NCBI GenBank assembly: GCA_021818105.1
Contig: JAKAFB010000010.1
Span: 1 to 64,000, forward strand
Reading direction: 5' to 3'
DNA: 64,000 bases
From: Acidobacteriota bacterium
GTDB taxonomy: Bacteria; Acidobacteriota; Terriglobia; Terriglobales; Acidobacteriaceae
Positions 41,325-52,615 of this stretch are shown here, in pieces (position 1 is the stretch's first letter; the number at the start of each line of letters is the position of its first letter). Under the pieces are notes generated by a model, which saw only the letters and a program-made list of their open reading frames with translations, made no database searches and was not told the origin of the DNA. The position numbers and the translations under genes are program-made.

Positions 41325-41624
41325 TCACTGCTTTACCCGGTGAGCGACCAGGTGGTCCTTGATCCGGTAGTAGACTTGGCTGCTCAGCACCCCGCGCTCC
41401 AACAGGTCGAGCCTTGAATGGTATGGCCTGAAGCGCACAATACGTCCGGCCCAACTGCGCGCCATGCCTGGTACCGTCATCAACTCAGCCATGGAAGCAT
41501 GATTGATATCGATGCGTGCTTCCGGGATCTGGGCGTGTTGCTTGGCAGGCAGTTGTGGCAAGGCGTACATTGACGCCCAAACGATCAAGACTGCGCAGCA
41601 AGCTCCTGTTCGCAATTGATGCAT
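41325..41624 (-). CDS. ComEA-like helix-hairpin-helix protein
   Basis: RIDINHASMAELMTVPGMARSWAGRIVRFRPY. Confidence 0.6.
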   Translation of the reverse strand: MHQLRTGACCAVLIVWASMYALPQLPAKQHAQIPEARIDINHASMAELMTVPGMARSWAGRIVRFRPYHSRLDLLERGVLSSQVYYRIKDHLVAHRVKQ

Positions 41625-41794
41625 CCCCTTATTCTCTGATGCGCCAGAACTGTGCAGCAAGTCCCCGATCTCGAGCGGGCGGCTTCTCACCGCCAGTTGA
41701 CTGTCTGACCAATAAAGGGGAAAAGTCCAGATATACCTACAGCAAGCCATTATTTTCTGGCCTCGACGCGATAGATTTCTGTAAGAATTCAGGA

Positions 41795-43654
41795 ATGGCA
41801 ATATCCCCAATTGCACCCAACCCCAGCGCAGTACGAGGAAGTTTCTTCGGCAGAGCTCGCTTGATTCTGTTGGCCGGATTGGTCGCGCTGTTTGCGGCGG
41901 CTCTCTTGTTTTCCTGGTCCACGCGCGATGCCATGGCTCACCTGCCGTTCATGGGTACTTCCGGGAGCGCGTGCGTCCGCGCCAACAAGAGAAACCTGGT
42001 CGATCTCAGTCCCTGGCAAACGGCCCAGGCTATCGCGCCGTTGGCTGTATCGGCTGAAGAAGTAGAGTATGCACGTGAGGCGGAACGCCTGGCCGACCAC
42101 GATGTAGATCAGGCTTTCGCTGCCGCATTGCGGTTGGCAAACTTGCGTGACAAGAGCCGTGCTCTGACGGGCAAAGCGCTGGCGATTTCCAAGCGGATTG
42201 CCCAACTGCAGCAGATCCTCAAAGAGGATCAAGCTCTTGTGGATAGCCTGAGTGCGAAAGCGGGTCCTGGAGGGTTAAAGGTCAAGAGTGGTGGTCCACT
42301 ACCCACTAGCACTGACGAGCTTGACGTAGCCAAGGCGCAACTCGGACTTGATACGGACGAACTCGAGGATGCGGAGCGCGAACTCGAACGTGTGTCGGGC
42401 GACGAGAGTGTGCGGATACAGCAAGAGCTCAATGCCCATGAGGCATCGATGCGGCAGTACGATGAGGAAGCCAAGAACTACGCACCGATAGCCATGCTTT
42501 CGATCAAGAGGCATACAACACTGGCGGGACGAGCCAAGGCGTGGCTTGACCAGAACGATCGCTACAGTCTGCTGCAGCAGGCTTTGCAGCAGACGCAGAA
42601 TGATATCTCAAGCATGACTGCAAGCTACAACACCCTTGAGGCACAGGCCAATGCTGCGGAAACAACTACCGCGTCCGGCACCAGCACTGGCTCTGCGGCT
42701 CTGAGCAGCATTGGCGACCGTCGAGTCCTCAGGCAGGTGTTAAGCATCGATGACGATCGGCTGCAGACCAAGCAGCAGTTGGCGAATGTATACAGCAAAT
42801 GGTCGGCCCAGGTAATGTTGCAGCATCGCATCGTCCTCCACCTGATTCTGCAATCGCTCATGGTGATCCTTGCCATCACCATCTGCATTGTTGTTCTGGA
42901 TGCCATAGTGCGGCGCATAATGGCGCATCCTTCATTGGACCGCAGGCAAATACATACACTTCGCAGCGTTGTGCAGCTTGGCATTCAGGTGGTGGGCGCC
43001 GTGCTGATTCTGTTGGTTATCTTTGGCGTTCCCAAAGAAACGCCCACCATTCTTGGATTGGTTACAGCAGCCCTCACTATTGCGTTGCAGGACTTCATCA
43101 TCGCATTTTTTGGCTGGTTCGTTCTTATGGGAAAGAACGGCATTCGAGTAGGCGACTGGGTTGAAATCAACGGCGTTGGCGGCGAAGTAATTGAGGTGGG
43201 GCTATTCAATACCACACTGCTTGAGACGGGCACTCTCGCCGATAGAGGGCATCCAACAGGTCGGCGGATTACATTTATGAATAGCTTTGCGATACGTGGC
43301 CAATACTTCAACTTTTCTACCGCAGGACAATGGATGTGGGATGAAGTAACCGTCACATTGCCTGCTGCGGAAAATCCTGCTGGAGTAGTAGGCCGTATTC
43401 ATCAAGAAGTTCTGGATGACCTGAAGGAGAATACAAGGCTTGCCGAGCAGGAGTGGAATCGAGGAGTTCGTGGTGAACGTCTCAGACGCTTCAGTGCAAC
43501 TCCGGTCGTCAGTTTGCGACCATCCAGTGGAGGCATCGACCTTGAAGTTCGCTACATGACCCGAGCCTCTGAGCGGTTTGATGTGCGGAATCGCCTGAAT
43601 GAAAAATTGATTGAACTGCTTCGTCATGAGGGTCGGCCTGAACACGCTACTTGA
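41795..43654 (+). CDS. MscS-family mechanosensitive ion channel
   Basis: LTIALQDFIIAFFGWFVLMGKNGIRVGDWVEINGVGGEVIEVGLFNTTL. Confidence 0.88.
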   Translation: MAISPIAPNPSAVRGSFFGRARLILLAGLVALFAAALLFSWSTRDAMAHLPFMGTSGSACVRANKRNLVDLSPWQTAQAIAPLAVSAEEVEYAREAERLADHDVDQAFAAALRLANLRDKSRALTGKALAISKRIAQLQQILKEDQALVDSLSAKAGPGGLKVKSGGPLPTSTDELDVAKAQLGLDTDELEDAERELERVSGDESVRIQQELNAHEASMRQYDEEAKNYAPIAMLSIKRHTTLAGRAKAWLDQNDRYSLLQQALQQTQNDISSMTASYNTLEAQANAAETTTASGTSTGSAALSSIGDRRVLRQVLSIDDDRLQTKQQLANVYSKWSAQVMLQHRIVLHLILQSLMVILAITICIVVLDAIVRRIMAHPSLDRRQIHTLRSVVQLGIQVVGAVLILLVIFGVPKETPTILGLVTAALTIALQDFIIAFFGWFVLMGKNGIRVGDWVEINGVGGEVIEVGLFNTTLLETGTLADRGHPTGRRITFMNSFAIRGQYFNFSTAGQWMWDEVTVTLPAAENPAGVVGRIHQEVLDDLKENTRLAEQEWNRGVRGERLRRFSATPVVSLRPSSGGIDLEVRYMTRASERFDVRNRLNEKLIELLRHEGRPEHAT

Positions 43655-43655
43655 G

Positions 43656-43684
43656 TTGACACTCCACTAGCCAGCCGTTAGACT
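43656..43684 (+). promoter_or_regulatory. Putative his operon promoter
   Basis: TTGACA-17 nt-TAGACT, 10 bp upstream of leader ATG. Confidence 0.55.
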
Positions 43685-43693
43685 CAGAATGAG

Positions 43694-43774
43694 ATGCAGA
43701 TTCACCGCCATCACGGTCACCATCCCCACCATCATGGAAACTCCATGCCGGCGGAAGATCGTGGTCTGAAATAA
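43694..43774 (+). CDS. Histidine-rich leader peptide of the his operon
   Basis: MQIHRHHGHHPHHHGNSMPAEDRGLK*, 8 His, immediately before a terminator hairpin and hisI. Confidence 0.85.
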   Translation: MQIHRHHGHHPHHHGNSMPAEDRGLK

Positions 43775-43800
43775 GCGGTCGCTAGGATCAGACTCTACAG

Positions 43801-43833
43801 AAGCCCGCCGGCAGCCAAGCCGACGGGCTTTTT
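43801..43833 (+). terminator. his operon attenuator terminator
   Basis: AAGCCCG-c-CGGC-agccaa-GCCG-a-CGGGCTT followed by TTT. Confidence 0.85.
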
Positions 43834-43889
43834 CATCGCTTTTGAAAAGGTGAGACGAGAATCAGAAAGCCAGGAGAACCTTAAGCAAC

Positions 43890-44252
43890 ATGACAACAAC
43901 AATTGACTTTGAGAAGATGGACGGTCTCATCCCAGGCATTGTGCAGGATGCGCGGACCGGCGAAGTGCTGATGTTGGGCTTTCTGAACCCCACCAGCTAT
44001 GCCAAAACTATGGATACAGGCTTTGTAACCTTCTGGAGCCGCACGCGCCAGAAGCTGTGGATGAAGGGTGAAACAAGCGGCAATCGTTTGCGGGTTGTCT
44101 CCGTCTCCACGGACTGCGACAACGATACGCTGCTATTCCGTGTTGAAGTGGAAGGCGACGGACTGGTCTGCCATGAAGGTACCGTAAGCTGCTTTACCAG
44201 ACCCCTGGCACTGGACGCAGGCAATGCAAGCGCGGAGGTCGCCCGTGGCTAG
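43890..44252 (+). CDS. hisI: Phosphoribosyl-AMP cyclohydrolase
   Basis: [54 protein letters not shown]. Confidence 0.96.
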   Translation: MTTTIDFEKMDGLIPGIVQDARTGEVLMLGFLNPTSYAKTMDTGFVTFWSRTRQKLWMKGETSGNRLRVVSVSTDCDNDTLLFRVEVEGDGLVCHEGTVSCFTRPLALDAGNASAEVARG

Positions 44253-45120
44253 CAAACTTCGTCTTGGCTTGCCCAAAGGCAGTCTTCAGGAGGCGACGAT
44301 CTCATTGTTTCGTCGCGCGGGCTGGAACATCTACGCAGACGGGCGCTCCTATTTTCCTTCAATTGATGACAGCGAAATTGAATGTATGCTGATTCGCGCG
44401 CAGGAGATGGCACGCTATGTTGACCACGGTGTGCTGGATGCCGGACTGACCGGTATCGACTGGGTGGTTGAAAGTGGTCTCGACGTGACCAGTGTGACGA
44501 CGCTGACGTATGCCAAGCAGAGCCGCCGAAAAGTGCGCTGGGTGCTGGCAGTACCCGAGGCAAGCGGCTTTGAAAAAGCTGAGGATTTGGAAGGCAAAAT
44601 CATCGCTACCGAGCTTGTTGAGGTTACAAAGCGCTATTTCGCAAGCAAGGGTGTAAACGTGAAGGTGGAATTCAGTTGGGGAGCAACTGAGGTCAAGCCG
44701 CCAATGCTGGCCGATGCAATTGTGGAAGTCACGGAAACCGGCAGCTCGCTCAAGGCAAACCACCTGAAAATCATCGATACGGTCATGGAAAGTGAGACGC
44801 ATCTGATTGCCGGAAAGCCTGCACTGGCCGATGCATGGAAGCGAGAAAAAATTGACCAGATTGCACTGATGCTGCGCGGAGCTATTGATGCGCAATCGCA
44901 GGTTGGCCTCATGCTGAATGTTCTGCGCAACAACCTGGACGGCGTACTCGCTGTGCTCCCTGCGCTGAACTCGCCGACTGTTTCGCAGCTCAGTAATTCC
45001 GAGTGGGTTGCGGTGAACACCATCGTTGAGGAGGGGATAGCACGCGATGTGATACCACGCCTCAAAGCTGCTGGCGCTACAGGCATCGTTGAATATCCCT
45101 TGAACAAAGTAGTGTTGTAG
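44245..45120 (+). CDS. hisG: ATP phosphoribosyltransferase
   Basis: [33 protein letters not shown], long form with C-terminal regulatory domain; GTG start with GGAGG. Confidence 0.95.
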   Translation: MASKLRLGLPKGSLQEATISLFRRAGWNIYADGRSYFPSIDDSEIECMLIRAQEMARYVDHGVLDAGLTGIDWVVESGLDVTSVTTLTYAKQSRRKVRWVLAVPEASGFEKAEDLEGKIIATELVEVTKRYFASKGVNVKVEFSWGATEVKPPMLADAIVEVTETGSSLKANHLKIIDTVMESETHLIAGKPALADAWKREKIDQIALMLRGAIDAQSQVGLMLNVLRNNLDGVLAVLPALNSPTVSQLSNSEWVAVNTIVEEGIARDVIPRLKAAGATGIVEYPLNKVVL

Positions 45121-45133
45121 CCTGGGGCGAACC

Positions 45134-46417
45134 ATGCGATTGATCCGTACGAAAGGAAGAGGACGTACCCAAGCGGCTGAACTGATTGCCACCTTGGAAG
45201 CGCGTGGCGGCGCGGCATTGGACGCCGTGCTGCCGCGAGTGCAACGTATCGTGGCAGATGTACGCAGCAAGAATGACAGCGCACTGCTCCGCTACGCCAG
45301 GCAGTTTGATGGGCTTCCTGATGTCTCACAACTGCGCATCTCGCAAGCAGAGATGGAGTCTGCATGGGATGCGCTGACGCCCGATCTGCGGGATGCTTTG
45401 TCAACAGCTGCCAGTCAGATTCGTACCTTCGCGCAGCGCCAGATGCCATCCAGCTGGCGGATGTCTCCAATGCGGGGTCTCACTACCGGCCAGATCGTCA
45501 GTCCTCTTGGCGCGGTCGGATGTTATGTGCCCAGCGGCCGTCACCCTCTCCCCTCCACGCTGTTGATGACAGTGATCCCAGCGCAGGTCGCTGGTGTGCA
45601 GCGGATTATAGCAGTCTCGCCAAAGCCTGCTCAGGAGACTCTGGCAGCGGCACACATGCTTGGACTGTCGGAGTTCTACCGCTTGGGCGGCGCGCATGCA
45701 GTGGCCGCTTTGGCCTATGGGACCGCGACGATTCCGCGCGTCGACAAGATCGTTGGCCCAGGCAATCTGTATGTCACCGCCGCAAAGCGCCTTGTGGCAT
45801 TTGACTGCGCTATCGATATGCTTGCTGGCCCAACTGAAATTGTTGTCACCAGCGAGCGCGGTAAGCCAGCCGACATTGCATCCGACATTGTGGCGCAAGC
45901 CGAGCATGATCCTGACGCCCTTGCCATCTTCATCACAACTCGCTCCGAACTGGCGCAGGAAGTGGCAGCCGAAGTGAGACTTCGCAGTCGTGAGAATGCT
46001 GTCGCACGAGTTACATTGCAACGCAATGCATTTGCAATTGTTGCCGGAGATCTGCGCGAGGCGCGCGACATTACCAACAGGCTGGCTCCAGAGCACCTTA
46101 CCGTAGATGCAGCCAGCGATCTCAAGTGGGTAAGGAATGCAGGGTCGGTCTTCGTGGGACGCTGGTCTGCCCAGCCCATGGGCGATTACATCTCCGGTCC
46201 GAACCATACATTACCTACCGGCGCGATGGCGCGCGTTCGCGGCGGCCTGAGCGTCAACGACTTCGTCAAGTTGATCACTGTGCAGGAATACAACTCCAGG
46301 GCCATGCATTATCTCGGCCCCAAAGCCGCTTTACTGGCTCAGGCAGAGGGCCTCACGGGACACGCTGAAGCAATTCGCACTCGCCTGCGAGGGAAACGAA
46401 GAGAGGAGATGGCTTGA
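45134..46417 (+). CDS. hisD: Histidinol dehydrogenase
   Basis: GCYVPSGRHPLPSTLLMTVIPAQVAGV, VDKIVGPGNLYVTAAKR, GPTEIVV. Confidence 0.97.
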   Translation: MRLIRTKGRGRTQAAELIATLEARGGAALDAVLPRVQRIVADVRSKNDSALLRYARQFDGLPDVSQLRISQAEMESAWDALTPDLRDALSTAASQIRTFAQRQMPSSWRMSPMRGLTTGQIVSPLGAVGCYVPSGRHPLPSTLLMTVIPAQVAGVQRIIAVSPKPAQETLAAAHMLGLSEFYRLGGAHAVAALAYGTATIPRVDKIVGPGNLYVTAAKRLVAFDCAIDMLAGPTEIVVTSERGKPADIASDIVAQAEHDPDALAIFITTRSELAQEVAAEVRLRSRENAVARVTLQRNAFAIVAGDLREARDITNRLAPEHLTVDAASDLKWVRNAGSVFVGRWSAQPMGDYISGPNHTLPTGAMARVRGGLSVNDFVKLITVQEYNSRAMHYLGPKAALLAQAEGLTGHAEAIRTRLRGKRREEMA

Positions 46418-47508
46418 GCAATCCAAACGATCTCTGTCCGAAGCCTCGTTCACGCGTGAGTGCGATGAAGGAGTATCATCCTCCGCTCGGCAACCGTGAT
46501 GCGCTTCGCCTCGACTTTAACGAAAATACGCTGGCCTGCTCTCCCATGGTGCGCGAGGTGCTCAGCCGCATCTCAACGGGAGACTTGACGCGTTACCCCG
46601 AGCGTGAACCTGTGGAGGCAATCGTTGCCTCACACCTTGGAGTCAGTCCGCAACAGGTTGTGCTGACAAACGGTGTCGATGAAGCGATCCATGTGCTCTT
46701 CGAGACATTCCTGGACGCTGGAGATGAGCTGTTGTTGCCCGTGCCAACGTACACAATGTACGAGGTCTACGCCTCTGCAACGGATGCGGGCGTGGTAACC
46801 GTCCAGGCCGAGGGCGACCTGCAATTCCCGTTCGATCGCCTGCTTGCCGCTGTCACTCCGCGTACCAAACTCATCGCCATCGCCAATCCAAACAGCCCCT
46901 CCGGCAGTGTCGCCAAGCGCGAACAATTGCTTGAGATTGCCCGTTGTGCGCCGCATGCTGTCGTGTTGGTCGATGAAGCCTATTTTCATTTCCATGGCGA
47001 GACAGTGATGGACCAGGTTGGATCCACCCCGAATCTTGTTGTGGCCCGCACATTTTCCAAAGCTTACGGTCTAGCCGGTCTGCGCGTTGGCTTGCTAGCC
47101 GGATCCTTGCAATTGATAAGCTGGGTAAGGCGCGTCCTGTCGCCTTACAGCGTGAACTCAATTGCACTCGCTTGTCTTCCTGCCGCGCTTGAGGATGACG
47201 CCTATCTTGACTGGTATGTTGGCGAAGTCCTCCAGGCACGGAGGGAGTTTGAGGCTGCCCTGGATGCTGCCGGCCTGCGCCGTTGGCCCAGTAGCGCTAA
47301 CTTTGTCCTCGTTGACGTGGGAGAGTGTCACAGGGAATTCACAGAGCGGATGCGCAATGCAGGTGTGCTTGTCCGCGACCGCTCCAGCGATCCCGGGTGC
47401 GGTGGCTGTGTGCGTATTACCATCGGAACCCGCGAACAGATGCGGCATGCGGCGGCAGCTTTGGAATCCGCGCTGGCGGATTTGCGGCCGGGAAGAAAGA
47501 AGATATGA
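46414..47508 (+). CDS. hisC: Histidinol-phosphate aminotransferase
   Basis: [31 protein letters not shown]. Confidence 0.94.
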   Translation: MSNPNDLCPKPRSRVSAMKEYHPPLGNRDALRLDFNENTLACSPMVREVLSRISTGDLTRYPEREPVEAIVASHLGVSPQQVVLTNGVDEAIHVLFETFLDAGDELLLPVPTYTMYEVYASATDAGVVTVQAEGDLQFPFDRLLAAVTPRTKLIAIANPNSPSGSVAKREQLLEIARCAPHAVVLVDEAYFHFHGETVMDQVGSTPNLVVARTFSKAYGLAGLRVGLLAGSLQLISWVRRVLSPYSVNSIALACLPAALEDDAYLDWYVGEVLQARREFEAALDAAGLRRWPSSANFVLVDVGECHREFTERMRNAGVLVRDRSSDPGCGGCVRITIGTREQMRHAAAALESALADLRPGRKKI

Positions 47509-48134
47509 AATCCTCCAGCAGAAGAGACACATCGCATAAAAAGGCGCTGCGCCGTGCGAGCCTCGAGCGCAATACGACTGAGACGCGCATCTCCATTCGC
47601 CTCACAATTGAGGGGCGTGGGCAATACAAGATCGCCACGGGCATCCGCTTCTTTGACCACATGCTGGAGCTCTTCGCGCGGCACGGCGCGTTCGATCTGG
47701 AACTCCAATGCAAGGGTGATCTGGATGTGGACCAGCATCACACGGTGGAGGATGTTGGCATTGCACTCGGAGAAGCCTTCGATAGAGCACTGGGCGACAA
47801 ACGCGGCATTCTGCGTGCTGGCTATTTTCTTATGCCCATGGATGAGACGCTGGCGATTGCCGCGGTGGACATGAGTGGAAGGGCAGCATTTGCCGTAGAT
47901 ACACAAGTGCGCACACGGCTAGTTGGCGACCTGCAGACTGAGCTTGTTACTGATTTCTTTGAGGGCTTTGCGCGTGGTGCCCGTGCCAACGTACATGTGA
48001 AGACGATGTATGGGCGCTCGAATCACCATAAGATTGAGGCAATATTCAAGGCATTCGCAAGAGCACTTCGCGTGGCGTGTGCGCGCGACAAGCAACTCGG
48101 CGAGATGCTGCCTTCCACCAAGGGATTGCTCTAA
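47505..48134 (+). CDS. hisB: Imidazoleglycerol-phosphate dehydratase
   Basis: [41 protein letters not shown] overlap with hisC. Confidence 0.96.
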   Translation: MKSSSRRDTSHKKALRRASLERNTTETRISIRLTIEGRGQYKIATGIRFFDHMLELFARHGAFDLELQCKGDLDVDQHHTVEDVGIALGEAFDRALGDKRGILRAGYFLMPMDETLAIAAVDMSGRAAFAVDTQVRTRLVGDLQTELVTDFFEGFARGARANVHVKTMYGRSNHHKIEAIFKAFARALRVACARDKQLGEMLPSTKGLL

Positions 48135-48739
48135 TGCGTGTCACAGTAATTGATTACAAGGCAGGCAACCTGACTTCTGTGCTCAAGGCGCTTCATCATC
48201 TTGGCGCTGAAACCATAGTGGCAGATGGGCCTGAGCCGATTGAAACAGCAGACCGAATCGTCCTTCCCGGGGTAGGTAACTTTGCAGCAACGGAACGCCT
48301 GGATGCAACAGGCATCACCTCTGCCATACGCAATGCGATCAACCTCTCTATACCATTTCTGGGCATTTGCGTTGGCATGCAATGGCTTTATGCAGGCTCA
48401 AGCGAGGCGCCGGAGCAGGACGGGCTTGGCTACTTTCCTGAAATGTGTACGCGCTTCAAAGAGGGTGCTGAGAAGGTTCCTCACGTAGGCTGGAATTCCT
48501 TGGATGTACGCCCTGACTCACCCCTGCTTGCAGGAATAAGCTCTGGCGAGTATGTCTATTTTACGCACTCATACAGGGCGCCTGTATCTGCGGATACATC
48601 AGCCACCACGCACTACATCGAACCATTTGCCGCAGCTGTTGAGCGTGGCCATGTGATGGGCGTGCAGTTTCATCCTGAAAAGTCCGGGGAAGCCGGTCTC
48701 AGGATTCTTCGCAATTTTCTAGCCTGGCGGAGCGCATAA
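48134..48739 (+). CDS. hisH: Imidazole glycerol phosphate synthase subunit HisH
   Basis: [37 protein letters not shown]. Confidence 0.96.
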   Translation: MRVTVIDYKAGNLTSVLKALHHLGAETIVADGPEPIETADRIVLPGVGNFAATERLDATGITSAIRNAINLSIPFLGICVGMQWLYAGSSEAPEQDGLGYFPEMCTRFKEGAEKVPHVGWNSLDVRPDSPLLAGISSGEYVYFTHSYRAPVSADTSATTHYIEPFAAAVERGHVMGVQFHPEKSGEAGLRILRNFLAWRSA

Positions 48740-48744
48740 GAAGC

Positions 48745-49524
48745 ATGTTGACGAAACGTATCATTGGCTGTCTCGATGTGCACGGTGGCCGTGTTGTAAA
48801 AGGTGTGCAGTTTGTGGATATCGTGGATGCAGGTGACCCGGCTGAGCTGGCCGCGCGCCATGCACGCGAGGGCGCGGATGAAATCGTCTTGCTGGACATT
48901 ACGGCGACGCACGAGCAGCGGCAGACGCTGCTGGACACAGTGCGCCGTACAGCGCGCGAGCTTTTTATACCCTTTACTGTGGGCGGTGGCATCCGCAGTG
49001 CTGATGATGCAGCGCAAGTTTTCGACGCCGGGGCAGACAAGGTGAGCGTAAATTCGGCTGCAATCGCTTCTCCCTCACTCATTGATGCGATTGGCAGAAG
49101 CTTCGGCTCGCAGGCTGTAGTCGTTGCAATCGATGCACGACGGGATCCTGACGCAGACGATCCGGTGATTGATGCCCAGGTGTTCGTCCAGGGAGGCAGA
49201 AAGCCGGCTGGGCGCCGCGTTGTGGAGTGGGCGCGTGAGGCCGAGGCGCGCGGTGCGGGCGAAATCCTGCTCACATCGATGGATGCTGACGGGACGCGCG
49301 CAGGCTTTGATTGCGATTTAACTGCTGCCGTGAGTGACGCCCTGCGGATTCCCGTGATAGCTTCCGGCGGTGCCGGAACAGTGAATCACTTTGTCGATGT
49401 CTTTGGCCGGGGCAGGGCGGATGCCGCACTGGCTGCAAGCATTTTTCACTTTGGTCTTTCAAGCGCGCGCGCGTTGAAAGAAGAACTGGCCAAGGCCGGT
49501 GTTTCCGTGAGGTTGCCATGCTGA
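48745..49524 (+). CDS. hisF: Imidazole glycerol phosphate synthase subunit HisF
   Basis: [50 protein letters not shown]. Confidence 0.97.
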   Translation: MLTKRIIGCLDVHGGRVVKGVQFVDIVDAGDPAELAARHAREGADEIVLLDITATHEQRQTLLDTVRRTARELFIPFTVGGGIRSADDAAQVFDAGADKVSVNSAAIASPSLIDAIGRSFGSQAVVVAIDARRDPDADDPVIDAQVFVQGGRKPAGRRVVEWAREAEARGAGEILLTSMDADGTRAGFDCDLTAAVSDALRIPVIASGGAGTVNHFVDVFGRGRADAALAASIFHFGLSSARALKEELAKAGVSVRLPC

Positions 49525-50195
49525 TTCCTTCCATCGATCTCTTGGGCGGCCGTATCGTTCAACTGGTACAGGGCGAAAAATTACGGCTTGCCTTTGATGA
49601 CTTTGAATACTGGATTACGAAGTTTGCACGCTATCCCCTAGTGCAGTTGATCGATCTTGATGCAGCCATGCGCCAGGGCGACAATACAAAGCTGGTCGAG
49701 CAGATTGCGCATCGCTTGCCCTGCCAGGTTGGCGGAGGCATTCGCTCCGTTGAGCATGCCCAGCGCGTTCTCCATGCCGGTGCCCGACGCGTGATTGTGG
49801 GTTCGGCGCTCTTTACGGAGGAGGGGGAGGTCAATATCGAAGCTGCCGCTGAACTCCAAACCAATCTCGGAGCTGATCGCGTCGTTGCAGGAATCGACAC
49901 CAAGCAAGGACGCATAGCAGTGAAAGGGTGGAAGTCCCAGGTGCAGCTTACGCCCGACGAAGCAATCCCGCAATTGGACCCATTTGTCTCAGCTTTTCTT
50001 TATACTCACGTGGATGGCGAGGGTATGATGCAGGGTTTCCCTCTTGAAATTGCCGCGCGCCTGCGTAAGCTCACTAACAAACAACTGATTGTTGCCGGGG
50101 GGATCCGCAATCAACAGGAGATTGACACTCTCGATGCCCTGGGTGCGGATGCAGTGGTGGGGATGGCAGTGTACACCGAGGCCCTGGCCGTCTGA
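49518..50195 (+). CDS. hisA: Phosphoribosylformimino-5-aminoimidazole carboxamide ribotide isomerase (divergent HisA)
   Basis: [37 protein letters not shown]; last gene of his operon. Confidence 0.88.
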   Translation: MLIPSIDLLGGRIVQLVQGEKLRLAFDDFEYWITKFARYPLVQLIDLDAAMRQGDNTKLVEQIAHRLPCQVGGGIRSVEHAQRVLHAGARRVIVGSALFTEEGEVNIEAAAELQTNLGADRVVAGIDTKQGRIAVKGWKSQVQLTPDEAIPQLDPFVSAFLYTHVDGEGMMQGFPLEIAARLRKLTNKQLIVAGGIRNQQEIDTLDALGADAVVGMAVYTEALAV

Positions 50196-50309
50196 CGCAT
50201 CGCGCGGTCAGCAAAATCGGTCTCTCCTGTATCTGGTTCCGTGCAAGACGCTATCATCTATGCGCAGGCAGAATGCTTTCGTTGTGCTCGTTCGAAAGGA
50301 TACAAGGCA

Positions 50310-51482
50310 ATGACTTCACGGAAGAACGGGATTCGACTGGCCAAGCGGCTGGATGAGGTAGGATTTTCAGGCATCGTTCAGATTCGCAATCAGGTAATGG
50401 CGATGCGGGGCCAGGGGATCCAAGTACATGCCCTCCACGGGGGCGAGCCTTTCTTCGAAACCCCTGATTTCATCAAGTACGCGGCCGTCAAGGCATTGAC
50501 GGACAATCAGACGCACTATGCCCCTTCCTCGGGGCTGCTGCCGCTGCGCAACGCATTGGCGGAAAAGCTTGCCAGAAAAAACCGCCTACAGGTGAGCGCC
50601 GATGAAGTTATTGTGACTGTTGGCGGTTCCCAGGCCTTGTACGCAGCGTTTCAGAGCGTACTCGACCCTGGTGATGATGCACTGATCTTTTCTCCATATT
50701 GGACTCCCATCGGCGATCTTGTGACGGGTGCGCAAGGTCGCCCCCTGTTGGTGCCGACGGCAACAGCCCGGCGAAATGGCATACGCAAGACTCTCGAACA
50801 GTTTTCAACTCCTAAAACGCGCGCAATTTACTTCAACACACCGCAAAATCCAAGCGGACTTGTTTTCACGCACGCAGAGGCTGAGGAAGTTGCGGCATTT
50901 GCAAAAGAACGGGATCTCATTGTGATTGCCGATGAGGCTTATGAAGACCTGGTTTATGAAGGTGAGCACGTTTCCATCGCATCGTTGCCGGGCATGGCGG
51001 AAAGAACAATTACTGCGTTTACCTTCTCAAAGACCTACGCCATGACGGGTTGGCGCGCAGGATATGCGGTGGCGAAAGAGCCGTTTATGACCGCGCTACG
51101 CAAAATCGTGCTGTATTCCACGAACGGCGTTGCAACGCCTGTGCAGTATGCGATGATGCAGGCTCTTACCACGCCCGAGAGTGAGATTGCCGCACGGCGT
51201 GAGGAGTATCGAAAGCGTCGTGACTTGATTGTGAAAGCACTGAATGAGGTTGGCTGTGAATGTGAGTTACCAGCCGGCGCGTTTTACGCATTCCCAAACA
51301 TGGAAAGGATCAGCAAGAACAGCGTGAAAGCGGCTCAAATCCTGCTGGACAAGGCTCACATAGCCACGATTCCTGGCTCGGTCTTTGGTGCGCAGGGAGA
51401 AGGGCATTTGCGCTTTGGATACGCAATTCCACTGGAGCAGATCGAGGATTGCATTGCTGCGCTGCGCAAGTTTCTTGCCTAG
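50310..51482 (+). CDS. Pyridoxal phosphate-dependent aminotransferase, class I/II
   Basis: TPQNPSGLVFTHAEAEEVAAFAKERDLIVIADEAYEDLVY, TFSKTYAMTGWRAGY. Confidence 0.93.
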   Translation: MTSRKNGIRLAKRLDEVGFSGIVQIRNQVMAMRGQGIQVHALHGGEPFFETPDFIKYAAVKALTDNQTHYAPSSGLLPLRNALAEKLARKNRLQVSADEVIVTVGGSQALYAAFQSVLDPGDDALIFSPYWTPIGDLVTGAQGRPLLVPTATARRNGIRKTLEQFSTPKTRAIYFNTPQNPSGLVFTHAEAEEVAAFAKERDLIVIADEAYEDLVYEGEHVSIASLPGMAERTITAFTFSKTYAMTGWRAGYAVAKEPFMTALRKIVLYSTNGVATPVQYAMMQALTTPESEIAARREEYRKRRDLIVKALNEVGCECELPAGAFYAFPNMERISKNSVKAAQILLDKAHIATIPGSVFGAQGEGHLRFGYAIPLEQIEDCIAALRKFLA

Positions 51483-52615
51483 TCGCGTTGCGCCTCGCCG
51501 ATGGCGAGGCTGGTCTCCACACGTGCTGCGCGTAGCAGGCGCGCAATCTGCTTAAGATGCAATTGCACAGCGTAGGCGCGCAATATCTCTGCCTGAGAAA
51601 ATTGAAAGCCAGTAGGGCGTATGGCCGCCATCTGTTCCTCAAGCTTCGCAATGTCGTCTTCGAGATTCAGCCCCTGCGGCGGAATATGAAATCGCCAATC
51701 ATGTATGCACTTCGCAACGTAGTGGAATCCGTTGCGAATGTCCGTTGCTAATTGGCCCAGGGCGGGTTCCAACTGCTGTGCATAGCTATCGTGATGGCTG
51801 TCGCGCACAGCGAACTCAAGAGCTGCCAGCGCATCGAACAGCGAGCGCCCGAATTGCGCCAACATGCCGAGCCCCTCACGCCATCCGGGGCCGCCTGACG
51901 ATTCGTTGCGAGCAGCATCGAGCAGTTGATTATTACTCCGCAGGAGAGACAGAGCGTCCCCGCGCAGCGTGTTCAATGTCTTCGCTGGATCTCCGCGAAA
52001 GCCTTCGAGTATTGCTTCAAAAAGTGATCCCAGAATCAAGAATTCCTGCGCAAGACCATCTTTTAGTCGCAGCCTTGCCCTGTCAGGAAACACAAAAGTA
52101 GCAACCGCAAGCGCAACAAGGATGCCGAGGATGACTTGCATCACTCGATCCAGTGCCAATGTCCAATGCGAACCGCTAGTGTGCACAAGCATGAGGATTG
52201 TGATTGTCACGCCGGCGAGCCGTGAGCTACTCCTGAATCCCAGCACACTGCACAGCAGAATGGCTGCGAAGACGGCAGCAATATAGTTCCAGGGTAGCGA
52301 TCCGAACAAAGAGAAAGAGAATCCGAAGATGGCTCCTATCAACGTTCCCAACAATCGATCACGCGAGGCAGTGATGGTTGAGCCGAAGTTGGACTGCAGA
52401 ACAATGATTGCACTGATGGATCCCCAGTAGCCTTCGTGCAGGCCAAATCGCGCAGCCATCCACCAGCATAGCGCAGCAGCAAGAGCAGTCTTTGCCGCAT
52501 GGATGAGCATGCGCCGGTGTTCCCAGCTGATAAGGCCGCGGGAGGCGCCTTGCTGTAGTCGCAGATGAATGGCCAGGTTCTGCTGCGACTTTGTATTTGG
52601 CATTTTCAAACGCAT
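51479..52615 (-). CDS. FUSC-family membrane protein
   Basis: AAKTALAAALCWWMAARFGLHEGYWGSISAIIVLQSNFGSTITASRDRLLGTLIGA. Confidence 0.8.
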   Translation of the reverse strand: MRLKMPNTKSQQNLAIHLRLQQGASRGLISWEHRRMLIHAAKTALAAALCWWMAARFGLHEGYWGSISAIIVLQSNFGSTITASRDRLLGTLIGAIFGFSFSLFGSLPWNYIAAVFAAILLCSVLGFRSSSRLAGVTITILMLVHTSGSHWTLALDRVMQVILGILVALAVATFVFPDRARLRLKDGLAQEFLILGSLFEAILEGFRGDPAKTLNTLRGDALSLLRSNNQLLDAARNESSGGPGWREGLGMLAQFGRSLFDALAALEFAVRDSHHDSYAQQLEPALGQLATDIRNGFHYVAKCIHDWRFHIPPQGLNLEDDIAKLEEQMAAIRPTGFQFSQAEILRAYAVQLHLKQIARLLRAARVETSLAIGEAQRD

